DNA of 64,000 nt from Corynebacterium marambiense (lineage in GTDB: Bacteria; Actinomycetota; Actinomycetes; Mycobacteriales; Mycobacteriaceae): positions 178,850 through 242,849 of the forward strand of contig NZ_JAEIOT010000015.1 of NCBI RefSeq assembly GCF_016342275.1. The letters run 5' to 3'. The position numbers and the translations under genes were made by a program. The first letter of the stretch is position 1, and each line of letters opens with the position of its first letter. This document shows, piece by piece, positions 54,249 to 62,168 of the stretch. The notes under the pieces were generated by a model, which was given only the letters and a program-made list of their open reading frames with translations, was not told the DNA's origin and searched no databases.

Positions 54249-56090
54249 GTGACAACCATGACAACCCGAATGACGGAGGACCCCGGTGACCTGATGCCGG
54301 AGGCGGTTTGTGCATGGGTCGAGTCCCTGGCCGCAGTTACCGCCAGGGCAGATCAACTGGGCCCGGAAGACGCGGCGACGGAACTTGCGGCGCTGTTCAC
54401 CGAGGATGCCTGCTGGCGTGATCTGGCTGCGTTCACCTGGAACATACACACCGCCGAAGGGGTGGATGCGATCACCGAGATGATCCGGGACACCTGGCCC
54501 CGCTGTGCGCTGCGCAATGTGAAGATGGTCGACCCTGGGGAAGCCAACGACTGGTCCTTCCTCACCTTCGACACCGCAGACTTCCACTGTCGCGGCGTGG
54601 TCCGGCTTCGCGACGGGCGCGCGGCCATGCTCACAACCTCCGCGCAGGAGCTGATCAATCACCCGGAACCGGCCGGTCGCCGCCGGGAACTAGGTGCCGA
54701 ACATGGACGTCCGGGGACGGACACCCGCAACTGGGCTGACCGTCGGGCGGACCGGCGGGCTGCTCTCGGGATCACCGAACAGCCTTTCACCCTGATCGTC
54801 GGCGGGGGACAGGGCGGAATCGCACTTGGGGCACGGCTGAAAAGACTCGGCGTACCGACACTGATCATCGACAGGCACCCGCGCCCCGGCGACCAGTGGC
54901 GCAGCCGCTACCACTCGCTCTGCCTGCATGACCCCGTCTGGTATGACCACCTGCCCTATCTGCCGTTTCCCGACCACTGGCCCGTATTCACCCCCAAGGA
55001 CAGGATGGGGGACTGGTTGGAACATTATGTCGGGATCATGGATCTCGACTACTGGTCCGACACGTCATGTATCTCGGCCGGGTTCGACGAGTCGGAGGGC
55101 CGGTGGAGCGTCACGGTGAATCGGGGCGGGGAAACACTCACGCTGAGTCCCGAGCATCTTGTCCTGGCCACCGGCATGTCGGGCGTACCCAATGTGCCGA
55201 CGCTACCCGGACAGGAGAACTTCGCGGGTGAGATCCGGCACTCCTCACAGCATCCCGGGGGAGGCATGGACGCGGGAAAGAACGTGATCGTGCTCGGATC
55301 GAATAACTCCGCCCACGACATCTGTGCGGATCTTCATGCGCATGGGGCGCACCCGGTGATGATCCAACGCTCGTCGACGCATATCGTGCGCTCCGAATCG
55401 TTGATGCGTGAGGTTTTCGGCCCGCTCTACTCGGAGGACGCGCTGGAAGCGGGAATCGACACGGACACCGCTGACCTGCTGTTTGCCTCCATCCCGTACC
55501 GGCATCTCGCCGACGCGCAGAAACCGGTATTCGACCGCATCCGGGAACAGGACGCCGACTTCTACCGGCAGCTCGCAGATGCCGGATTCCTCCTCGACTT
55601 CGGGGAGGATGAATCGGGCCTGTTCCTCAAATATCTCCGCCGTGCGTCCGGTTACTACATCGACGTCGGAGCGAGCCAGCTCATCATCGACGGCGACATC
55701 GAGTTGCACTCCGGGGTGACGATCGCGGAGGTAAAGCGCGACTCGGTCGTGCTCACCGATGGCACCGAACTTCCGGCCGACGTCATCGTCCTTGCCACGG
55801 GATACGGCTCCATGACCGGATGGGCCGCCCAGTTGGTCTCCCCGGAGGTCGCGGAGCTGGTGGGGCGCTGTTGGGGTCTGGGGTCGGGAACGACCCGTGA
55901 TCCGGGGCCCTGGGAGGGGGAGTTACGCAATATGTGGAAACCCACCCGGCAACCCCACCTGTGGTTCCACGGCGGGAACCTGCACCAGTCGCGCCACTAC
56001 AGTCGTTATCTGGCGCTGCAGCTCAAAGCCCGGATGGAGGGGATGGACACTCCGGTGTATGCCCTGGCTGAGGTCCATCATCCGGAGTGA
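54249..56090 (+). CDS. Flavin monooxygenase with N-terminal SnoaL/NTF2-like domain
   Basis: A 613-residue protein. Residues 15-145 look like an NTF2/SnoaL domain (ALFTEDACWRDLAAFTWN). After a linker comes an FMO/Baeyer-Villiger-type flavoprotein: the FAD motif VGGGQGGIALGARLKR near 180, RPGDQWRSRYHSLCLHDP, an FMO-like FAGEIRHSSQ, the NADPH motif VLGSNNSAHDICADL, and VLATGYGSMTGW. Such fusions are known in actinobacteria and are annotated as NAD(P)-binding FMO-like proteins, with few characterised. GTG start with AGGAGG 7 bases upstream. Stand-alone gene; substrate unknown. Confidence 0.8.
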   Translation: MTTMTTRMTEDPGDLMPEAVCAWVESLAAVTARADQLGPEDAATELAALFTEDACWRDLAAFTWNIHTAEGVDAITEMIRDTWPRCALRNVKMVDPGEANDWSFLTFDTADFHCRGVVRLRDGRAAMLTTSAQELINHPEPAGRRRELGAEHGRPGTDTRNWADRRADRRAALGITEQPFTLIVGGGQGGIALGARLKRLGVPTLIIDRHPRPGDQWRSRYHSLCLHDPVWYDHLPYLPFPDHWPVFTPKDRMGDWLEHYVGIMDLDYWSDTSCISAGFDESEGRWSVTVNRGGETLTLSPEHLVLATGMSGVPNVPTLPGQENFAGEIRHSSQHPGGGMDAGKNVIVLGSNNSAHDICADLHAHGAHPVMIQRSSTHIVRSESLMREVFGPLYSEDALEAGIDTDTADLLFASIPYRHLADAQKPVFDRIREQDADFYRQLADAGFLLDFGEDESGLFLKYLRRASGYYIDVGASQLIIDGDIELHSGVTIAEVKRDSVVLTDGTELPADVIVLATGYGSMTGWAAQLVSPEVAELVGRCWGLGSGTTRDPGPWEGELRNMWKPTRQPHLWFHGGNLHQSRHYSRYLALQLKARMEGMDTPVYALAEVHHPE

Positions 56091-56100
56091 TGTGTGGTGG

Positions 56101-56132
56101 CCCCGGCTCACCGGAGTGCCGGTGCGCCGGGG
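56101..56132. terminator. Bidirectional terminator between FMO and Rib-repeat genes
   Basis: CCCCGGCTCACCGG / CCGGTGCGCCGGGG arms (56101-56114, 56119-56132), 13 of 14 paired, 4-base loop, between convergent genes. Confidence 0.7.
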
Positions 56133-56147
56133 TGCGTTGCCTGTCGG

Positions 56148-57071
56148 TCAGCGCGGTAACGGAAGACCCGGAATTGTCAGGGGATGGGTCGTGAAGAAGT
56201 GCACGATCGCTGCGACGAGCGCGATCAGTGCGCCGGCGCCGAGGATCGCGGCACCGGTCGCGCTGCTGCTTCCGAAGGGTTTCGGGGTGGGGTTGATGGG
56301 TTTCGGCGTCTCGCCGTCATGCCCGTGATCGTGGTGGAACACCTCGAACGGGGCGTCTGCGTGGGCGTGGCTGTCATCCGGGTAGAACACCACGACGGGG
56401 ACGTTGACCGTCGTGTTCGCGTCCGATTCCGGTGCGGTGAACGTGACGACGCCCGTCGCTGGATCGATCTCGGCGTCCCGGGCCTTCTTGCTGAGCTTGA
56501 ACACCGCGCCCTCCGGTGCGGCGAGGGCCTCGACCTCATCGGTTGACGTGTCGTCGAACGTCGGCGCCTTAGAGACGGCTTTCTCACCTGTGTGGGCGTG
56601 GGTCGTGGTGTAGTTCACGGTGAATTTTTTCGCGGTGCCGCCGTGGGGGTCGTTTACCACGAAGTACACCTCACCCTCGTCAGTCGACTTGTCGGAGTAG
56701 ATGACCGTGACCGGTACGGAGATGACCTTGCCCGCGTCATCGTGGGTCGCCGTGTAGGTGACTACGCCAGTGGCAGCGTCGATCTTGGCGTTCGCCGGGG
56801 CGCCGTCCCGTAACGCGAAGGTTGTCTGTTCCGGAGCCGGGATTTCATCCAGCTGGTCGGTGGTGGTGTCATCAAACGTCGGTGCAGTGCTGGTGACGGC
56901 TGCGCCGACCTTCGCCCGGGCTTCACCGAAGAGTGGATCGTAGCGGTTGGTCAGTGCGGTACCCGCGCCTTCTTCGGCGATGGTGACTGAGGTGGTGATC
57001 GGCATCAGGAGGGCAAGTGTGAGGCCCGCCGCGCACAGCGAGCGCAGGCGACGGGTGGGAGAGGTATTCAC
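56148..57071 (-). CDS. Secreted, membrane-anchored Rib/YPDG-repeat surface protein with His-rich segment
   Basis: A 307-residue exported protein. A signal peptide (about 1-32) precedes two tandem Rib/alpha-like (YPDG) domains at about 44-142 and 147-245. Each has TFDDT-T-D, ATGVVTYT/ATGVVTFT and a YSDKS or YPDDS motif. Residues 235-251 are His-rich (HAHAD...HHDHGHD), then a Pro-rich stretch and one membrane helix (270-293) with no LPXTG. Rib domains are cell-wall spacer modules. The His patch suggests metal binding (inference). A similar protein should stand on the outer face of the envelope. Confidence 0.75.
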   Translation of the reverse strand: MNTSPTRRLRSLCAAGLTLALLMPITTSVTIAEEGAGTALTNRYDPLFGEARAKVGAAVTSTAPTFDDTTTDQLDEIPAPEQTTFALRDGAPANAKIDAATGVVTYTATHDDAGKVISVPVTVIYSDKSTDEGEVYFVVNDPHGGTAKKFTVNYTTTHAHTGEKAVSKAPTFDDTSTDEVEALAAPEGAVFKLSKKARDAEIDPATGVVTFTAPESDANTTVNVPVVVFYPDDSHAHADAPFEVFHHDHGHDGETPKPINPTPKPFGSSSATGAAILGAGALIALVAAIVHFFTTHPLTIPGLPLPR

Positions 57072-57161
57072 AGAGGGGTACTTCCGTTCTTCTCAGTGGA
57101 TGAGGACGGACACCAGCCTACTAATGAAATGAGTTTTCAACAATGCTTGGTGGACAACATC

Positions 57162-58139
57162 TCACTTATCGTCGGGTATGACGTGACCGGCCCTGGTCAA
57201 CCCCGCAACGTCGAGTACCCGCAAAGCTGTCGGGCGGTCAATCACCAGGTGTGTCGCCAACCCCATGTCCAATGCGGTCGCGATCGCCGTGGTCTTCGCC
57301 GCACCACCGGCGATGAGCAGTCGAATTGGCCGGGACGCGAGCTCATTCAGGGTGATCCCGACCGTACGGTCGTCGATACTCGGCAACGCGACCTCGCCGT
57401 CAGCGGTGAAGAACCTGGAGCACACGTCACCGGCGGCCCGGTCCAACAGCGTGTCTACCTCAGCCTCCGAGAGATACCCGAGATTCAGCAGAAGCGAACC
57501 CCGGTGCACGTCGCCGACCGTGAACGTGACCAGATCGGTCTGCCGGCCGGCGGCGAGGATCCGCGCGATGTGACGGTCCTGCTCCACGATCCGCTTCGTC
57601 TCCTCCGAGTCGAAGATCACCGGAAGTGGAAGCGTCCGGGCCGTCGCGTTGAAGGCGAGACAGAAGGAGTTGATCGTCTCAATGTCGAAAGTCGACCGCT
57701 CGGAGTGTGAGGTACCGCCCTTCAACTGCACGATCTCGACCCCCCGCCGGTCCGTGTGCTCGAGCTGAGCCGAAACCGAGTACATCGTGTCACCCCAGGA
57801 CACACCCACCTTCATGCCGTCTGTGACGAGCTCCTGCAGCGTTGCTGCACCGAGTTTCCCCAGTTCGCGGAGAAGATCAGCGTTGGTGTCCCGAGGTAGA
57901 TGGGCCAGGCGGACATCGGCGAGCCCGAACCGGGAAGCGAGCTGCTTCGCCAGGGCGGAATCGACCTCACGGGGATCGTGGATCTCAATGGTCACGAAAC
58001 CTCGCTGCTTCCCCAATTGGATCAGCTTCGCCGCGGTGGGGCGCGACACCCCGAGCTCCGCAGCGACCTCCGCCTGGGACATGCCGCGCTCGAAATACAG
58101 TTTGACCGCTGTCAATGCCTGCTCGTCGCGTGCATCCAC
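57162..58139 (-). CDS. deoR: SorC/DeoR-type sugar-binding transcriptional regulator, probable deoxynucleoside repressor
   Basis: A 325-residue SorC-family regulator as in Bacillus DeoR. The HTH lies near 10-55 (VKLYFERGMSQAEVAAELGV, then SRPTAAKLIQLGKQRGFV). The sugar-phosphate-binding domain has GVSWGDTMYSVSAQL, QLKGG and the late GGAAKTTAIATAL. The GTG at 58139 is chosen for GAGGAG 6 bases upstream; the 18 earlier codons lack an SD. It sits about 5 kb from the deo/cdd operons, which carry a matching palindrome. The regulator-operator pairing is inferred. Confidence 0.8.
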   Translation of the reverse strand: MDARDEQALTAVKLYFERGMSQAEVAAELGVSRPTAAKLIQLGKQRGFVTIEIHDPREVDSALAKQLASRFGLADVRLAHLPRDTNADLLRELGKLGAATLQELVTDGMKVGVSWGDTMYSVSAQLEHTDRRGVEIVQLKGGTSHSERSTFDIETINSFCLAFNATARTLPLPVIFDSEETKRIVEQDRHIARILAAGRQTDLVTFTVGDVHRGSLLLNLGYLSEAEVDTLLDRAAGDVCSRFFTADGEVALPSIDDRTVGITLNELASRPIRLLIAGGAAKTTAIATALDMGLATHLVIDRPTALRVLDVAGLTRAGHVIPDDK

Positions 58140-58232
58140 GGGAAACTCCTCGGGATTGTGGTCGGTGCTGGTAAGAAGTTGAGGGCTGCACACTCATCGT
58201 AACCGGTTGCCGCGACACCGACGCCTTCGGCA

Positions 58233-59396
58233 TCAGCCGACGATAGGAAGCGGGATCAGGTCGTTCAATACGGTGATGAGCGCCTCGATGTGATCCGGAG
58301 TGTGCCCCGAAGTCACCGTGACCCGGAGAATGGCAGCACCACGGGAGACCGTCGGCCACCGGATTGCGGGGACAAAGAAGCCGCGCTCCATCAGGGCATC
58401 CGACACCCGGACCGCACGCTGTTCGTCGCCGACCGGAACGGGGATGATCGGACTCACCTGCCCGGCTACCCCCAGGGCGGCGGCGCAGTCACGGATGGTG
58501 GAATGCAGCCGGGCGACCACATCCGGTGACCGGTCGAGCACATCGACCGCAGCCACCACCGCCGCGACAGTCGGAGCGGACGGCGCCGTCGAATAGACGA
58601 ACCCACGGGCCTGATTCCGCAGCAGCGTGCCCACCGCCGAGGAACACACCACGAAACCGCCCTCCCCGCCGAGCGCCTTACTCGCGGTACCGATGAGTAG
58701 ATCGGGACGGACCCCGTGGTGCTCGACACTCCCACGCCCGGTAGCGCCCAGCACGCCGACCCCGTGGGCGTCATCAATCATCGTCCACGCCCCATGTCGC
58801 GCAGCCGTGGACACCAACCCCGGCAGATCCGCCAGGTCCCCGTCCATCGAGAACACCCCATCGCTGACCACGAGCGCATGAGGCGTGGAACGACACCCGA
58901 GCATCCGGTCCAGTGCGGAGAGGTCTCCGTGCGGAAACACCTCCACCGAAGCCCGCGCCAACCTGCAGCCGTCGATGATGCTCGCATGATTCAGGGAATC
59001 CGAGAACACCGTCACCTCCGGCCCCGCGATCGTCTGCAACACCGCCAGATTCGCCTGGTAGCCCGTGGCGAAGAACACCGCGTCGTCGTGTCCGTCGCCG
59101 CCGAAGAACTCCGCCAAACGCCGTTCGAGCCTCGCGTGCAGCTCGGTGGTGCCGGTGGTCAGCCTCGAACCACCGGACCCGGCGCCGTAAAGATCGAGTG
59201 CACGGCGGGCCGCCAAAACCACCTCGGGATGGGTGGACAGCCCCAGATAGTTGGAAGAGGAGAACACCACCAGCTCCCGACCGTCGACACGCGCGACAGG
59301 TTCCTGCGGCCCCGTGAACTCCCGGAGAGTCCGCGACAACCCCGCCGCGCCCCAGGCGGTATTCCGGGCCTCGGCGATCCGGTCCAACGACGGCAT
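58233..59396 (-). CDS. bioF: 8-amino-7-oxononanoate synthase (BioF)
   Basis: A 387-residue PLP enzyme condensing pimeloyl-CoA and alanine to KAPA in biotin synthesis. FSSSNYLGLSTHPEV and GSGGSRLTTGTTELHARLE are at the N-terminus, IDDAHGVGVLG in the middle, and the PLP Lys in LIGTASKALGGEGGF. Its ATG directly follows the bioW stop (TAGATG), so the two are coupled. No bioA, bioD or bioB is in the window. Confidence 0.93.
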   Translation of the reverse strand: MPSLDRIAEARNTAWGAAGLSRTLREFTGPQEPVARVDGRELVVFSSSNYLGLSTHPEVVLAARRALDLYGAGSGGSRLTTGTTELHARLERRLAEFFGGDGHDDAVFFATGYQANLAVLQTIAGPEVTVFSDSLNHASIIDGCRLARASVEVFPHGDLSALDRMLGCRSTPHALVVSDGVFSMDGDLADLPGLVSTAARHGAWTMIDDAHGVGVLGATGRGSVEHHGVRPDLLIGTASKALGGEGGFVVCSSAVGTLLRNQARGFVYSTAPSAPTVAAVVAAVDVLDRSPDVVARLHSTIRDCAAALGVAGQVSPIIPVPVGDEQRAVRVSDALMERGFFVPAIRWPTVSRGAAILRVTVTSGHTPDHIEALITVLNDLIPLPIVG

Positions 59397-60107
59397 CTAC
59401 AGACCCTCCACCAGCACGACGTGATTCTCCAGCCAGTCGATGCACTCCCCGACCTCCGACACCGGACCGTCGTACAGGAACAGTCTGGTCCCCACCGGCG
59501 AACCCGGTTCCTTCATCGCCGGAATCCGGATATAGGTTCCCCCGCACGCCAGATACCCGGTCGTGTACTCCGGATCGTCGGAGATGCAGAGCTCCGCGAC
59601 GATACGCGGATGCGCCGTCACCTTCGTCGCCAGGGCAATCGCCTCCCGATAGTGAAGCTTTCCCGCCACGCTGGTGTCCGCGGACACGTGATCCAGGTTG
59701 CTCACCCGGACCCCACGCTCCGGGTCAGGCTCCAGTCGCTCGCCGGCGGCGGCATCGACGAGCATCGCGCCCCGCAGGCCGGTCACCGTGGTCAGCAGCT
59801 CCCACATGCGCGCCGGGTTCCGGACACCCAGACGGTCCAGCTCGGCAACGACGAAAGCACGCGCCTCCGCCGGCGAACCGACATCGACCTCCCGGGTCGC
59901 CAGGACCGGGAGCACCTCGATCCGCGACTCGTCGACAGCACGAACCGTCACCGTCACCTCGTCCGGTGTCCCCTTCGGGTGGCCCAGCGCCCGCTGCGTC
60001 AATGCTGTGACGCAGCCCAACACCGCATCACCGGGGACGATCCGTTCGGCACCAGAGATGTGCCGCCCCTCGGCGCTCGCGCGCATCTTCACGGAATACG
60101 TGGTCAT
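59397..60107 (-). CDS. bioW: 6-carboxyhexanoate-CoA ligase (pimeloyl-CoA synthetase, BioW)
   Basis: A 236-residue ligase making pimeloyl-CoA from free pimelate, CoA and ATP. It follows Bacillus BioW block by block: YSVKMRASAEGRHISGAERI, LRGAMLVDAAAGER, ERGVRVSNLDH, LALATKV-type IALATKVTAHPRIVAELCIS, DDPEYTTGYLA and AMKEPGSPVGTRLFLYDG. The ATG at 60107 gives the expected N-terminus; a TACAAT box 7 bases upstream and no SD suggest a leaderless mRNA. With bioF it forms a pimelate-to-KAPA unit. Confidence 0.92.
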   Translation of the reverse strand: MTTYSVKMRASAEGRHISGAERIVPGDAVLGCVTALTQRALGHPKGTPDEVTVTVRAVDESRIEVLPVLATREVDVGSPAEARAFVVAELDRLGVRNPARMWELLTTVTGLRGAMLVDAAAGERLEPDPERGVRVSNLDHVSADTSVAGKLHYREAIALATKVTAHPRIVAELCISDDPEYTTGYLACGGTYIRIPAMKEPGSPVGTRLFLYDGPVSEVGECIDWLENHVVLVEGL

Positions 60108-60114
60108 GCGGGTT

Positions 60115-60120
60115 ATTGTA
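60115..60120 (-). promoter_or_regulatory. Candidate -10 box (TACAAT) for leaderless bioW
   Basis: Read on the minus strand, TACAAT ends 7 bases before the bioW ATG, the spacing expected if transcription starts at the start codon. No convincing -35 seen. Confidence 0.45.
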
Positions 60121-60222
60121 CGGTGTTCAGCCGCACACCTGTGCGGACGGGAACGCACCGGAATCCGCCGAGCGCGATAGGCTAGCGCAGTTCCCACCGA
60201 CACCACCGCAAAGGCCCGCGAC

Positions 60223-62109
60223 ATGACCCGCCCCCGCTTCGCAGTCATCGACCTCGAGACCACCGGATTCCTCCCCACGGACCGCATACTCGAGATAGGT
60301 ATTGCCCTCACCGACGCAGACGGAAACCTGGAACGCACCTGGCAGACCCTCATCCAGCCCGACCGACACTTCGACAACACCCACATCCACGGGATCACGC
60401 CCGCCGACGTCGCGGATGCACCCATGTTCCCGGAGCTCGCGGCAGAGCTCGCCGACCTTATCGACGGCCGGATCATCGTCGCCCACAACGCGCCCTTCGA
60501 CACGAAATTCCTGGTGCGGGAATTCGCCCACTGCGGCGTCACCCTCGGTGACCCGCACGACTGGTCCGTGTGCACGATGCGCACCGCAAAAGAGGCGCTG
60601 CCCGGGTCCCCGCAGAAACTCGCCGACTGCCTCGCACAGATCGGCGCCGTGAACTGCACCCCACACGCCGCGCTCGCCGATGCCGTCGCCACCGCTGAAC
60701 TACTCGAACACCTGCTCCGCACCACCGACGTCGTACGCAGCCGCACGCCGCTGGACTTCTCGGTACACCACCGCCAGACCCTGAACAACCTCGTCGCTGT
60801 CCCACCGGTCGAACGGGGACACCACGCACTGAGCGCCACCGACGGCCAATGGCTCGATGCACTCGCCGCGAAACTGCCGGACACCGGTGACCGCGACGTC
60901 GACAACTACATCCGCCTGCTCCGCGCTGCCCTGGCCGACGGCAAACTCTGCACCTCCGAGATCCGCCAACTCATCTGCCGCGCCAGGGAACTCGGCATCG
61001 ACCGCGAGGAAGCCGGTGAGATCCACGCCCGATTCATCCGGCAGCTCGCCGTCGAAGCGTGGACCGACGGTGTGGTGACCGATGCAGAACGGGACGCCGT
61101 GACCATCGCGGCACGCCAACTCGGAGTGGACGGCGCGCTTGTCGAAGCCCTGTTGTCGACCCCGATCGAGGGGGAGGGCTTCGAGCGGCTGCGCCTGAAC
61201 CCGGGGGACCGGGTCACGTTCACCGGGGAACTGGCGCTACCCCGCGAAGACTGGGAAGAGCGGGCCCGCGCCGCCGGGCTCGACGTCGGAGGCGTCTGCC
61301 GACGCAGCGTCCTCCTCGTCGCCGCAGACCCGGACACCCGCAGCGGCAAAGCCCGACGCGCCCGCGACCTGGACGTCCCCGTCGTGGACGAAGCGACCTT
61401 CGCCCGGCTGCTCCGCGAACTGACCGACGACACCCCACGCGAACACGAACCCGGGGCAGAGGAAGCGGTGACCGACGCTCCGCCCGCACCGAACACCGAA
61501 GCCACCGAAGACCAGACGGATCTCACCCACCGAATCTTCCCCTGGCTGAACCAGGTCCTCGGCGGTGAGGAACACCGACGAACCGTCGAGCCCGACCAGA
61601 TCACCGTCGCCTGGCTCGACTGGGGCAGCACGCTCCCGCTCCACCACCTGTCCCCGATGCTGGACCCCCACGCCGTACCCGAACAGGTGACCATTAAACC
61701 CACGAACCTCGCCCGGCACCTCGCCCAGTACACCGAACCGCTGGGAGAATCCCTGACGAACCTGTCATACGTACGGGGAGTCGGCGCACGCTCCCTCCAC
61801 CGCCTCGTCTACTCCCTCGTCCTCGCCGCCATTGACGACGCCGCAGAAGGGAAAACCCACCCCGACCCAGCACCGGAACCCGACGAGAGCAGCCTCTACG
61901 ACGCGGATGATCCCGTCTACCTCGACGGGGACACCGCGCGCGAACCGACGTCCACGGAACTGCAGCAGGTCGTCCGCTGGGCGGCACTGGCGGGAATGAT
62001 CCCGGAACTCCCGGACACCGCCCCAGCCCACATCCGTGCGGCCGCCGAAGAACTGCCCCAGCACCCGGAACTCGCAGCACCGGGCACGGCCGCAGTAGGG
62101 CGGCACTAG
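60223..62109 (+). CDS. Multi-domain DEDDh exonuclease with TerB-like and BRCT domains, possibly frameshift-truncated
   Basis: A 628-residue protein. Residues 1-168 form a DnaQ-type exonuclease with D10/E12, D93 (AHNAPFD), H148 and D153. About 207-310 looks TerB-like (LLRAALADGKLCTSE..., TDGVVTDAERDAVTIAA). A BRCT domain follows at 328-398 (VTFTGELALPREDW). A region near 520-560 ends in LSYVRGVGARSLHRLVYSL, similar to the helix-hairpin of RNA polymerase alpha-CTD (weak). AAAGG precedes the ATG. The protein-like sequence continues past the stop in the -1 frame into the next gene; one extra G in the GGG at 62098-62100 would join them. Confidence 0.75.
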   Translation: MTRPRFAVIDLETTGFLPTDRILEIGIALTDADGNLERTWQTLIQPDRHFDNTHIHGITPADVADAPMFPELAAELADLIDGRIIVAHNAPFDTKFLVREFAHCGVTLGDPHDWSVCTMRTAKEALPGSPQKLADCLAQIGAVNCTPHAALADAVATAELLEHLLRTTDVVRSRTPLDFSVHHRQTLNNLVAVPPVERGHHALSATDGQWLDALAAKLPDTGDRDVDNYIRLLRAALADGKLCTSEIRQLICRARELGIDREEAGEIHARFIRQLAVEAWTDGVVTDAERDAVTIAARQLGVDGALVEALLSTPIEGEGFERLRLNPGDRVTFTGELALPREDWEERARAAGLDVGGVCRRSVLLVAADPDTRSGKARRARDLDVPVVDEATFARLLRELTDDTPREHEPGAEEAVTDAPPAPNTEATEDQTDLTHRIFPWLNQVLGGEEHRRTVEPDQITVAWLDWGSTLPLHHLSPMLDPHAVPEQVTIKPTNLARHLAQYTEPLGESLTNLSYVRGVGARSLHRLVYSLVLAAIDDAAEGKTHPDPAPEPDESSLYDADDPVYLDGDTAREPTSTELQQVVRWAALAGMIPELPDTAPAHIRAAAEELPQHPELAAPGTAAVGRH

Positions 62110-62168
62110 GCGCCGTCGAAGAAGCGCTGGCTGCGGACGAACGCCTACCCCAGGTCTTCGCACGCCGC

